In this document: one piece after another, positions 7,808 to 14,564 of the stretch | Layout: every line of letters starts with the position of its first letter | How positions within the stretch are numbered: position 1 is the stretch's first letter | Source: a virus | Direction: 5' to 3' (one strand) | IMG/VR virus record: IMGVR_UViG_3300045135_000138 | Coordinates: 1 to 20,487 of that record | DNA length: 20,487 bases | Position numbers and translations under genes: made by a program | Notes under the pieces: generated by a model | The model's database searches: none | The model's input: only the letters and a program-made list of their open reading frames with translations | Told to the model about the DNA's origin: nothing

Positions 7808-8356
7808 ATGGCGTTTAACATTAACGACTTCTCAGCTGCCCTTACTGGTGGCGGTGCTCGTAACTCACTCTTCCAAGTGCAGATTACGAACCCTATCAGT
7901 GGCGTAGCTGATGCTCAAGTTCCGTTTATGTGTAAGGCTGCGTCTATCCCTGCGGCAACTCTAGGTACGATCGATGTTCCATACTTCGGTCGTCAGGTTA
8001 AGATCGCAGGCAACCGCACTTACGCTGAATGGCAACCAACAATCATCAACGACGAAGACTATGCGATTCGTAACGCTATGGAACAGTGGTCAAATGCGAT
8101 CAACTCATTCCAAGGCAACTTGAACAACGCTGGCGGCACTGCTCCTAGCCTGTACAAGTCTAACGCACAGGTTACTCAGTACTCTAAAGACGGTACTGTT
8201 CTTCGTGTCTACAACTTCGTTGGTATCTTCCCTACGGAAGTTTCTACTATCGATCTTTCTTGGGAACAAGAAGGCATTGAAGAGTTCACGGTAACGTTCG
8301 CATACGATTACTGGGAAGTTGTCGGTGGTACTACTGGCGATGCTGGCGGCATCTAA
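7808..8356 (+). CDS. 19: Tail tube protein gp19
   Basis: A 182-residue homologue of T4 gp19 (163 aa), the subunit of the inner tail tube through which DNA passes. Diagnostic parts are FMCKAASIPAATLGTIDVPY (about residues 39-58), the NDEDYAIRNAMEQWSNAI helix (about 77-94) and the C-terminal IFPTEVSTIDLSWEQ then EEFTVTFAYDYWEV. The spacing of the SIP..LG motif and final VTFAY strand recurs in the protein encoded at 14005-14523. A strong intrinsic terminator lies 17 bases after the stop, isolating this gene from gene 20. Confidence 0.95.
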   Translation: MAFNINDFSAALTGGGARNSLFQVQITNPISGVADAQVPFMCKAASIPAATLGTIDVPYFGRQVKIAGNRTYAEWQPTIINDEDYAIRNAMEQWSNAINSFQGNLNNAGGTAPSLYKSNAQVTQYSKDGTVLRVYNFVGIFPTEVSTIDLSWEQEGIEEFTVTFAYDYWEVVGGTTGDAGGI

Positions 8357-8373
8357 TCCGTAAAAAGTGATAT

Positions 8374-8412
8374 AGCGGGGAAGCATAAATAGTATACGCT
8401 TCCCCGCTTTTT
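8374..8412 (+). terminator. Intrinsic terminator between genes 19 and 20 with a late promoter in its loop
   Basis: Perfect 11-bp GC-rich stem AGCGGGGAAGC (8374-8384) / GCTTCCCCGCT (8398-8408) followed by a T run (8408-8412). The 13-base loop (8385-8397) contains ATAAATA. It is expected to stop abundant sheath/tube transcription before the portal gene, which is needed in only twelve copies. Confidence 0.88.
8384..8391 (+). promoter_or_regulatory. Late-promoter variant (CATAAATA) inside the terminator loop
   Basis: CATAAATA matches the late consensus at seven of eight positions. Initiation about six bases downstream would fall at 8397/8398, exactly where the terminator's right arm begins, so the late gene 20 transcript could not form the hairpin. 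The gene 20 ribosome binding site AGGAT (8418-8422) follows. Confidence 0.6.
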
Positions 8413-8428
8413 AATATAGGATATACGT

Positions 8429-9964
8429 ATGGAACTGTTTGGCTTTCAAATAGGTAAGAAACAAGAAGAAGAGCTGCCGAAAACGGTAGAATCATTTGCG
8501 CCCCCAGCAAACATAGATGGCGCTTATGACGTAAACGAAGGTGGCGCTTACGGAACAACCATCGACATGGATGGTTCGGCTTATCATGCTAAGAACGAAG
8601 CGGGACTCATTTCACGCTACCGTCAGATGGCTAGACAGCCTGAGTGTGAAAGAGCTATAGACGATATTATCAACGAAGCTATCATTACAGACGAGAAAGA
8701 ACCACCTGTATCTATCGTTGTTGATAACGTAGAAATGCCTGAGAAGATTAGAGAAGCGATTCGAGAAGAATTCGATAGCATAATCGATCTACTAAACTTC
8801 AATAACAACGGCTACGACATTTTTAGAAACTGGTACGTTGATGGTAGAATATTCTTCCATATCATGGTTGATACTGCTAATCCACGTGCGGGTATTCAAG
8901 AACTACGTTACATTGACCCTCGTAAAATTAAGAAGGTTCGTGTAGCAAAACGTAAAAACGAAATTAAGAACAATCAGTTTGTTCCTAAGCAATACGATGA
9001 GTATTACATCTACGCTGAAAGAGGCGTATCGGCAGGCAATCAGGGAATTAAAGTAGCTCCTGATTCTATCTGTTATGTTCACTCAGGCGTAATGGATGAG
9101 AACAACAAACTGATTCAGTCTCACCTACACAAAGCAATCAAGCCACTCAATCAGTTGCGTATGCTTGAAGATGCTACGGTAATTTACCGTCTAGCACGTG
9201 CGCCTGAGAGACGTATTTTCTACATCGACGTTGGTAACTTGCCTAAAGCGAAAGCTGAACAGTACCTACGTGATATGATGGCGAAGCATAAGAACAAACT
9301 AGTATACGATGCTAATAGCGGTGAAATTAGAGATGACCGCAAGTTTATGACTATGCTTGAAGACTACTGGCTACCTCGTCGTGAGGGCGGTAAGTCTACA
9401 GAGATTACTACGCTTCCTGCTGGACAGAACCTTGGCGAGCTTGAAGACGTTGATTACTTCCGCAAGAAGTTATATGAATCGCTAAACGTACCTATCGCTA
9501 GACTTGAGTCTGATTCTCAGTTTAATATGGGTCGCTCATCTGAGATCACCCGTGATGAGGTTAAGTTTGCTAGATTCATCAACCGTTTAAGAAACCGATT
9601 TAATGAGCTATTCAATACGCTACTAGAGCGCCAGCTTCTATTAAAAGGTATCATAACGAAACCTGAGTGGAAGATGATTAAGTCTCAGATCTTCTATGAC
9701 TTCCTAGAAGACAACCACTTTGCCGAGCTTAAAAATACAGAAATATTACAGAGCCGTCTTACAATACTACAAGACATTGATCAGTACGTTGGTAAATACT
9801 ACTCTGTTGAATATGTACGTAAACATGTATTACAACAAACTGAAGAAGATATCGAAGAGATTGATTCTCAGATTGAAATGGAACGTGAGGTTGAAGATGC
9901 CGACTTTGATTTTGGAGGCAACCAAGATCAGGATCAGGGCGGAAAACCCAACAATTTCCAGTAG
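8429..9964 (+). CDS. 20: Portal vertex protein gp20
   Basis: This 511-residue protein corresponds to T4 gp20 (524 aa), the dodecameric portal that nucleates prohead assembly and is the DNA channel. Recognisable blocks are RQPECERAIDDIINEAI (about 71-87), PDSICYVHSGVMDEN, IYRLARAPERRIFYIDVGNL (about 254-273), MLEDYWLPRREGGKSTEI and LNVPIARLESDSQFNMGRSS, all characteristic of T4-like portals and used as phylogenetic markers. The acidic, Gln/Gly-rich C-terminus is variable. The downstream late promoter at 9977 begins the prohead operon. Confidence 0.97.
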   Translation: MELFGFQIGKKQEEELPKTVESFAPPANIDGAYDVNEGGAYGTTIDMDGSAYHAKNEAGLISRYRQMARQPECERAIDDIINEAIITDEKEPPVSIVVDNVEMPEKIREAIREEFDSIIDLLNFNNNGYDIFRNWYVDGRIFFHIMVDTANPRAGIQELRYIDPRKIKKVRVAKRKNEIKNNQFVPKQYDEYYIYAERGVSAGNQGIKVAPDSICYVHSGVMDENNKLIQSHLHKAIKPLNQLRMLEDATVIYRLARAPERRIFYIDVGNLPKAKAEQYLRDMMAKHKNKLVYDANSGEIRDDRKFMTMLEDYWLPRREGGKSTEITTLPAGQNLGELEDVDYFRKKLYESLNVPIARLESDSQFNMGRSSEITRDEVKFARFINRLRNRFNELFNTLLERQLLLKGIITKPEWKMIKSQIFYDFLEDNHFAELKNTEILQSRLTILQDIDQYVGKYYSVEYVRKHVLQQTEEDIEEIDSQIEMEREVEDADFDFGGNQDQDQGGKPNNFQ

Positions 9965-9976
9965 ATGTATAACTTT

Positions 9977-9984
9977 TATAAATA
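9977..9984 (+). promoter_or_regulatory. T4-type late promoter for the prohead core/protease operon
   Basis: Exact TATAAATA 12 bases after the gene 20 stop. It lies largely within the loop and right arm of a 6-bp AT-rich inverted repeat, ATGTAT (9965-9970) / ATACAT (9982-9987). Leader of about 34 bases to ATG 10024, with TTGGAGAA (10011-10018) as ribosome binding site. Confidence 0.78.
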
Positions 9985-10023
9985 CATGTAATAAACTTTA
10001 AATAATTAACTTGGAGAATTCCA

Positions 10024-10194
10024 ATGGCTGAATATACTACAAGAGACGCTGTACGTCTTGCCTTTGAGGGTAACGCTTCTGACTTTAGAACTGCTGTTAG
10101 CGACCTTCTTATGGACAAAGTCTACGACGCTGTAGAAATTAAAAAACACGAAGTCGCTATGGGCTTCATGTCCGAACCTGAAGATGAGGCGTAA
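10024..10194 (+). CDS. 67: Small prohead core protein, gp67-like
   Basis: A 56-residue ORF with a good ribosome binding site (GGAG at 10013-10016) directly after a late promoter and the portal gene. Its sequence begins MAEYTTRDAVRLAFEGNASD and ends in a GFMSEPEDEA acidic tail; a helix DFRTAVSDLLMDKVYDAVEI lies between. T4 gp67 is likewise a small acidic core protein at this locus, starting with a short helix and ending in acidic repeats, and is degraded by the gp21 protease during maturation. The resemblance and position support the call; the sequence is too short for certainty. Its stop lies two bases before the next start, with GAGG (10186-10189) inside its end serving the next gene. Confidence 0.78.
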   Translation: MAEYTTRDAVRLAFEGNASDFRTAVSDLLMDKVYDAVEIKKHEVAMGFMSEPEDEA

Positions 10195-10195
10195 T

Positions 10196-10411
10196 ATGAG
10201 CATCAAATCTTTTAAGCAGTTTCACGAAGAAGTTGTTACTGAAGGCACTGGCGCTGCGGCTGATGAGCTAAAACCAGAAGAACAAAAAGACGACGAAACT
10301 AAAGAACTAAAACCTCGTTCAAAGGGTGAGCAGAAGTTCCGTGACGACCATGTTAAGAATATTAAGAAGGTTGATCACCCAGTAGCTACAGATGCTCAGT
10401 TTAAAGGCTAA
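10196..10411 (+). CDS. Small charged prohead core protein (gp68-like position)
   Basis: A 71-residue, highly charged protein beginning MSIKSFKQFHEEVVTEGTGA and rich in Lys, Glu and Asp. I chose ATG 10196 rather than the in-frame ATG at 10184 because GAGG (10186-10189) is correctly spaced only for 10196. In T4 this locus encodes gp68, a minor prohead core protein cleaved by gp21; V-T-E|G near residue 16 resembles a gp21 site. It is about half the length of T4 gp68, so homology is not shown and the role is inferred from neighbours. Confidence 0.65.
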   Translation: MSIKSFKQFHEEVVTEGTGAAADELKPEEQKDDETKELKPRSKGEQKFRDDHVKNIKKVDHPVATDAQFKG

Positions 10412-10413
10412 TT

Positions 10414-10662
10414 ATGAAAGTTAAAGGCGCAGCAGCTCCGCTGTCTACATCTACAACCCAGTTTAACCTTTCGACTTCAGTGTGGGTTTTCAATACGAAT
10501 ACAACTCACGGTGTTGTTACTGTTCGTAATATTGCGGATAGCGATGACGTTGGATCGATTTATATTGGTGCTGGTGCTGGTGCTGTTATCGATTTAGAAC
10601 TTGGACAAGGTTTGCGTGGGGCGAATACTTTAATCGCTACACACATAGCATCCGGAGACTAA
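10414..10662 (+). CDS. Hypothetical small protein of the prohead operon
   Basis: An 82-residue protein without charged low-complexity regions, membrane segments or a known motif. It alternates short hydrophobic strands with Ser/Thr/Gly/Asn turns (TTHGVVTVRNIADSDD, GSIYIGAGAGAVIDLEL), suggesting a compact beta fold like small phage decoration or spike-associated domains. It sits two bases after the core gene's stop and its own stop is one base before gene 21, so it is cotranscribed with prohead genes. Possible roles are a minor capsid, decoration or internal protein; I do not recognise the family. Confidence 0.75.
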   Translation: MKVKGAAAPLSTSTTQFNLSTSVWVFNTNTTHGVVTVRNIADSDDVGSIYIGAGAGAVIDLELGQGLRGANTLIATHIASGD

Positions 10663-10663
10663 T

Positions 10664-11332
10664 ATGAAACTGATAACAGAAGTTATTGAAGACATCAAAT
10701 ACTTGTCTGAAGCCAAAGAAGACGGCAAAAAGAATTACTTTATTGAAGGCGTTTTCATGCAAGGCGCAATCAAAAACCGTAATGGTCGTGTGTACCCTAC
10801 TGAAGTCCTACAGAAGGAAATAAATAGATACAACGAACAATACGTACAGAAAAACCGTGCTTATGGAGAGCTTGGTCACCCACAAGGACCAACTATCAAC
10901 CTAGAACGTGTTTCTCACATGATCACAAAGTTGGAACGTGACGGAGACAACTTTATCGGTCGTGCTAAAATCATGACCGAAACGCCTTACGGTGCTATCG
11001 TTAAATCCTTAATGGATGAGGGAGCACAGCTTGGCGTATCGTCACGTGGTATGGGTTCACTGAAGCAAAACTCTCGTGGTATTGCGGAAGTTCAGAACGA
11101 TTTTTATCTAGCAACTGCTGCTGATATTGTTGCGGATCCATCAGCTCCTAACGCTTTCGTAGAAGGTATTATGGAAGGCGCTGAATGGGTATTCAATGAG
11201 TCAACTAATAGTTGGAAGCAAATCGAAGCTACAGATCAATTGCGTACCCAAATGAGAAGAATGAGTGCTGCTGACATAGAAACTAACAAATTTGCGTTGT
11301 TTGAGCAGTTCCTTAATTCGTTAACGAAGTAA
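10664..11332 (+). CDS. 21: Prohead maturation protease gp21
   Basis: A 222-residue serine protease matching T4 gp21 (212 aa), which resides in the prohead core, cleaves core proteins, the scaffold and gp23 after (L/I)-x-E sites, then degrades itself. Catalytic-region motifs are GELGHPQG (His72), GVSSRGMG (Ser126/127) and the following DIVADPSAPNAFV (Asp154/158), in the order His-Ser-Asp expected for the family. GGAG (10655-10658) before the ATG gives the ribosome binding site. No late promoter separates it from the preceding small genes. Confidence 0.95.
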   Translation: MKLITEVIEDIKYLSEAKEDGKKNYFIEGVFMQGAIKNRNGRVYPTEVLQKEINRYNEQYVQKNRAYGELGHPQGPTINLERVSHMITKLERDGDNFIGRAKIMTETPYGAIVKSLMDEGAQLGVSSRGMGSLKQNSRGIAEVQNDFYLATAADIVADPSAPNAFVEGIMEGAEWVFNESTNSWKQIEATDQLRTQMRRMSAADIETNKFALFEQFLNSLTK

Positions 11333-11345
11333 AGACATTTATTTT

Positions 11346-11353
11346 TATAAATA
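11346..11353 (+). promoter_or_regulatory. T4-type late promoter for gene 22
   Basis: Exact TATAAATA, 34 bases before the scaffold ATG, lying in the right arm of a small AT hairpin ATTTAT (11337-11342) / ATAAAT (11347-11352). AGGAG (11375-11379) is the ribosome binding site. Confidence 0.78.
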
Positions 11354-11387
11354 AATCACAGATGAATAACTAATAGGAGCGATCCAA

Positions 11388-12479
11388 ATGTCTGAAAAAG
11401 AACTACTCGAAAAAGAGGATGGTCTTGAAGAAGCTAAGGCATCATTTGGCGTAGAAGCTGAAGTTCCAGAGCCATCAACTAAAGAAAATACTCCTCCTGG
11501 TGCTAAACCAAAGGATGAAGATAAAACCAAAAACCCTGAGCAGGGCGATTCTGTGAAGCCAACTAAGGTTTCTGCTATTCAGAATATCTCTCAGGCTGTT
11601 AAAGGTATTAGCCAAGCTAAACTAGAATCAGTAATGCCTAAGATCATGGCAGCTCTTACTGAAGAAGAAGGCGAAGCTGAACTAGAAGAAGCTTGCGGTA
11701 AGAAAGTATCTATTAAAGAGATGCCAAAAGTAACTTCTGAAGACGTAGACGTTAAAGAAGACGTAGTAGCTATGTTCAATGGCGAAGATCTTTCTGAAGA
11801 GTTTACTTCTAAAGCTACAACTATTTTTGAAGCCGCTGTTGTTTCTAAAGTAAACGAAATCCTAGAAACAGTTACCATTGACCTTGAAGGCGAAATGGAA
11901 GCTACTAAACAGGAAATCGAAGAAGAGTTCGCTGCTAAACTAGATTCATACCTTGGCTACGTTGCTGAAGAATGGATGGCAGAAAACGAACTAGCAGTTG
12001 AGCAAGGCATCCGTGCTGAGATCGCTGAAAACTTCATGCGTGGCTTGAAAGACCTATTCAACGAATCTTACATTGATATCCCAGAAGAGAAAGCTGACTT
12101 GGTAGACGAACTTGCTGCTAAGGTTGAAGAACTTCAGGCTGGTATCAACGAAGAAATCGAAAAGAATATTAACCTTAAGAAAACGCTTGACGAAGCTAAG
12201 AAAGAAATCGTTCTTACTGCGGTGTCTGAAGGTTTAACTGAATCTCAGTCTATCAAACTTTCTTCTTTGGCTGAAGGTGTTGAGTTTGAAGATGAGTCGT
12301 CTTACGCTGAGAAGCTTGAGACTATTAAAGAGAACTACTTCGCTACTAGCGAAACAGTACTCACTGAAGAAACTAACTTTGACGATGAGCCTCTTGAGAT
12401 CAAAGAGGATGCTGAAAAAGCAATCGATCCAGGAATGGCTGCATATATTACTGCCATCTCTAAGAGCATCAAAAAGTAA
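11388..12479 (+). CDS. 22: Prohead scaffold (core) protein gp22
   Basis: A 363-residue, very Glu/Lys/Ala-rich helical protein in the position of T4 gp22 (269 aa), the main assembly core on which gp23 assembles. The N-terminus is acidic and Pro-rich; long coiled-coil helices run from about 140 to 300 (for example DELAAKVEELQAGINEEIEK), and the C-terminus PGMAAYITAISKSIKK is typical of the family. L-E-E|A at about residues 13-16 and again at about 102-105, plus L-A-E|G near 296, fit the gp21 protease consensus, as expected for a scaffold destroyed at maturation. It is longer than in T4, mostly at its acidic N-terminal part. Confidence 0.93.
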   Translation: MSEKELLEKEDGLEEAKASFGVEAEVPEPSTKENTPPGAKPKDEDKTKNPEQGDSVKPTKVSAIQNISQAVKGISQAKLESVMPKIMAALTEEEGEAELEEACGKKVSIKEMPKVTSEDVDVKEDVVAMFNGEDLSEEFTSKATTIFEAAVVSKVNEILETVTIDLEGEMEATKQEIEEEFAAKLDSYLGYVAEEWMAENELAVEQGIRAEIAENFMRGLKDLFNESYIDIPEEKADLVDELAAKVEELQAGINEEIEKNINLKKTLDEAKKEIVLTAVSEGLTESQSIKLSSLAEGVEFEDESSYAEKLETIKENYFATSETVLTEETNFDDEPLEIKEDAEKAIDPGMAAYITAISKSIKK

Positions 12480-12484
12480 TTTAA

Positions 12485-12492
12485 TATAAATA
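12485..12492 (+). promoter_or_regulatory. T4-type late promoter for gene 23
   Basis: Exact TATAAATA six bases after the scaffold stop, giving a leader of about 32 bases with GAAGGAG (12516-12522) before ATG 12530. A strong late signal is expected for the most abundant virion protein. Confidence 0.82.
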
Positions 12493-12529
12493 ATACACAT
12501 TAGGAAAAGTAACTCGAAGGAGACTAATA

Positions 12530-13909
12530 ATGTCAAACACTGATGAACTTATCAAGAAGTGGCAGCCAGTTCTTGAGCACCCGGATCTAGAAGGTATCAC
12601 CGATGCTCACAAACGTGCCACTGTAGCACAACTACTAGAAAACCAAGAAATCGACGCACGTGCGCACGGTACGGGTTCTGGCGGTTACAACGCTCCAACG
12701 CTTCTAGGCGAAGCAGCGCCAACTAACGCTATGGGCGCTTCTAGCTCTACAGCAGGTGCTGGCAGCATCGATACTTTTGACCCAGTACTTATCTCGCTGG
12801 TTCGTCGTTCAATGCCTAACCTTATCGCTTACGATATCTGTGGCGTTCAGCCAATGACTGGTCCAACTGGTCTTATCTTCGCTATGCGTTCACGCTACGA
12901 AGGTCAGACAGGCACAGAAGCTATGTTTAACGAAGCTAACACTTCTTTCTCTGGCTCTGCTGCTGGTAACACCGCATCTATCCTAGTTGCTAACGGTTCT
13001 GCTGGTACAGCTCAGGCTGGTACTGATCCAAACGACCGTGCTAACGGCTCTGGCTACTCAGTATCTACTGGTATGTCACGCTCCGCAGCTGAAGCTCTAG
13101 GCGATTCAGCTTCTAACGCATTCCAGGAAATGGCGTTCTCAATCGAGAAAGTAGCAGTTACTGCTGTATCTCGTGCACTAAAAGCTGAGTACACTATGGA
13201 ACTTGCTCAGGACCTTAAAGCTATCCACGGTTTGGATGCTGAACAGGAACTAAGCAACATCCTATCTTCTGAAATCCTTTCAGAAATCAACCGTGAAGTA
13301 GTTCGTACAATCAACTACTCTGCTGTTGCTGGTGCTCAGAAAAACACTACTACTGCTGGTACTTTTGACCTTGACACTGACTCAAACGGTCGTTGGTCTG
13401 TTGAGAAATTCAAAGGTCTTATGTTCCAGATCGAGCGTGATGCTAACGAACTAGCTAAAGCGACTCGTCGTGGTAAAGGTAACATCATGATCACTTCTTC
13501 TGACGTAGCATCTGCTCTTCAGATGGCTGGTGTTCTTGATTACACGCCTGCTCTAAACAACAACCTACAGGTTGACGATACTGGTAACACGTTTGCTGGT
13601 GTATTGAACGGTCGTATCAAAGTATACATCGATCCATACTTCGCAGACACAACTAACCAGTACTACACTCTAGGTTACAAAGGTACATCATCTTTCGATG
13701 CGGGTCTGTTCTACTGCCCATACGTACCTCTACAAATGGTTCGTGCTATCGGCGAGAATACCTTCCAGCCTAAGATCGGCTTCAAGACTCGCTACGGCAT
13801 GGTTGCTAACCCATTCGCTACTGATGACGCTAACGGTACTCCTGCTCGTCTAGGTACTGGCGATGGTAACAAGTACTACCGTCTTGTTAAGGTTGCTAAC
13901 CTAATGTAA
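12530..13909 (+). CDS. 23: Major capsid protein gp23
   Basis: A 459-residue precursor of the HK97-fold major head protein (T4 gp23, 521 aa). The N-terminal pro-piece opens with LIKKWQPVLEHPDLEGI and contains LLENQE. A gp21 site L-G-E|A (Glu61/Ala62) should release mature subunits starting AAPTNAMG. The hallmark block LVRRSMPNLIAYDICGVQPM (about 84-103) and the C-terminal blocks GLFYCPYVPLQMVRA and TRYGMVANPFA are the usual marker regions for T4-like phages. It is followed by a UUCG-loop terminator. No gene 24 (vertex protein paralogue) follows, as in marine relatives that use gp23 alone. Confidence 0.98.
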   Translation: MSNTDELIKKWQPVLEHPDLEGITDAHKRATVAQLLENQEIDARAHGTGSGGYNAPTLLGEAAPTNAMGASSSTAGAGSIDTFDPVLISLVRRSMPNLIAYDICGVQPMTGPTGLIFAMRSRYEGQTGTEAMFNEANTSFSGSAAGNTASILVANGSAGTAQAGTDPNDRANGSGYSVSTGMSRSAAEALGDSASNAFQEMAFSIEKVAVTAVSRALKAEYTMELAQDLKAIHGLDAEQELSNILSSEILSEINREVVRTINYSAVAGAQKNTTTAGTFDLDTDSNGRWSVEKFKGLMFQIERDANELAKATRRGKGNIMITSSDVASALQMAGVLDYTPALNNNLQVDDTGNTFAGVLNGRIKVYIDPYFADTTNQYYTLGYKGTSSFDAGLFYCPYVPLQMVRAIGENTFQPKIGFKTRYGMVANPFATDDANGTPARLGTGDGNKYYRLVKVANLM

Positions 13910-13917
13910 TAAAAAGA

Positions 13918-13931
13918 GTCAGTTCACTGAC
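13918..13931 (+). repeat. Small stem-loop upstream of the gene 23 terminator
   Basis: GTCAG (13918-13922) and CTGAC (13927-13931) form a perfect five-pair stem with a TTCA loop, seven bases before the terminator stem. It may protect the 3' end of the gene 23 RNA or merely be chance. Confidence 0.4.
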
Positions 13932-13937
13932 CGTTTT

Positions 13938-13962
13938 AGAGGCTCTTCGGAGCCTCTTTTTT
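13938..13962 (+). terminator. Intrinsic terminator after gene 23
   Basis: Perfect 8-bp stem AGAGGCTC (13938-13945) / GAGCCTCT (13950-13957) closed by the extra-stable TTCG tetraloop, then six T (13957-13962). A canonical strong terminator for the capsid transcript. Confidence 0.95.
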
Positions 13963-13965
13963 ATG

Positions 13966-13973
13966 CCTAAATA
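13966..13973 (+). promoter_or_regulatory. Weak late-promoter-like element (CCTAAATA)
   Basis: CCTAAATA matches TATAAATA at six of eight positions, directly after the gene 23 terminator and 31 bases before ATG 14005. Some promoter is needed here if the terminator is efficient; this is the best candidate on the late side. Confidence 0.3.
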
Positions 13974-14004
13974 TAGGTGTAAACAAATTAATCGAGTCAA
14001 ACGT

Positions 14005-14523
14005 ATGGCTAACATTGAGAATAAAAACTTTCTATCTCCTATAGGGTTTCAGCTATCTGTACAGAAGCTTCCCCATGTAAACTACTTTTGTACATCAGCG
14101 TCTATCCCTGATATCAATCTAGGTCAAGCTGATTTGGAGAACACCTTCATCAGATTACCTATTCCGGGAGATAAGCTTACGTTTGGTCAGCTTAACCTAA
14201 GCTTCCGTGTAGATGAAGATTTAAAGAACTTCTCGGAGATCTATAACTGGATGCAGTCTATCGGTTTCCCTGACAACTTTGCTCAGCGAGCGCCAGCTCA
14301 ACGTGCTAACGAAAAGAATACAACGGCTACTACAGTATACAGCGATGCTTCGTTGATTATACTTACAAATCAATACAAGCCGAACATTGAAGTAAAGTTC
14401 CTCGATATGTACCCTGTATCACTCGGCTCGCTTGACTTCAACGTAGAGTCTACAGACGTAGCATACCTATCAGGCGAGGTCACATTCGCTTACAGAAAAT
14501 ATGAGTTGAACGTTTTGAACTAA
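14005..14523 (+). CDS. gp19-like tail structural protein (tube-fold paralogue)
   Basis: A 172-residue protein starting MANIENKNFLSPIGFQLSVQ. I prefer ATG 14005 over the in-frame ATG 13963 because the latter lies directly on the terminator T run and upstream of the only promoter-like element, and the extra residues are basic and unlike the rest. It shares a pattern with gp19 in this window: a Cys-x-Ser-Ala-Ser-Ile-Pro motif followed by LG (residues about 31-42), a helix with E.YNWMQSIGF, and a C-terminal MYPVSLGSLDF then GEVTFAYRKYEL. This suggests a tube-like fold as in T4 gp19 and baseplate-tube proteins. Homologues are common after gene 23 in marine T4-like phages and are labelled structural. 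Exact role unknown. Confidence 0.75.
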   Translation: MANIENKNFLSPIGFQLSVQKLPHVNYFCTSASIPDINLGQADLENTFIRLPIPGDKLTFGQLNLSFRVDEDLKNFSEIYNWMQSIGFPDNFAQRAPAQRANEKNTTATTVYSDASLIILTNQYKPNIEVKFLDMYPVSLGSLDFNVESTDVAYLSGEVTFAYRKYELNVLN

Positions 14524-14534
14524 TAGGGTATAAT
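14506..14534 (+). promoter_or_regulatory. Sigma70-type promoter for uvsY
   Basis: The -35 box TTGAAC (14506-14511, four of six) and a perfect -10 TATAAT (14529-14534) are separated by 17 bases. It overlaps the end of the gp19-like gene and points to uvsY at 14565, consistent with early transcription by host polymerase. Confidence 0.7.
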
Positions 14535-14547
14535 ATACGTTTATACC
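14527..14547. repeat. Inverted repeat over the uvsY promoter -10 region
   Basis: GGTATAA (14527-14533) and TTATACC (14541-14547) are perfect 7-base inverted arms around a 7-base centre. They cover most of the -10 box and the expected start site. It could be an operator or an RNA hairpin at the 5' end; no T run follows. Confidence 0.5.
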
Positions 14548-14564
14548 TCTAGGAATATTATATA

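Noticed and set aside
9720-10118. Open frames on both strands across the end of gene 20 and the gene 67 leader
   Set aside because: They overlap the conserved portal C-terminus and a late promoter, show biased composition typical of shadow frames, and lack ribosome binding sites.
10184-10195. Start at ATG 10184 for the charged core protein
   Set aside because: GAGG at 10186-10189 is usable only for ATG 10196, and the shorter form begins like other small core proteins.
10819-10826. AATAAATA inside gene 21 as a late promoter
   Set aside because: It lies within coding sequence with no gene start nearby that lacks a promoter; probably chance from Glu-Ile-Asn codons.
13963-14004. Longer N-terminus for the gp19-like protein starting at ATG 13963
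   Set aside because: This ATG sits on the terminator T run, has no ribosome binding site, and adds a basic stretch before the family's normal opening at 14005.
13910-14004. A missing or hidden gene 24 (vertex protein) after gene 23
   Set aside because: Only a terminator and leader fit in the gap and no gp24-like sequence is seen; many marine T4-like phages lack it, so this is not a deletion in this window.
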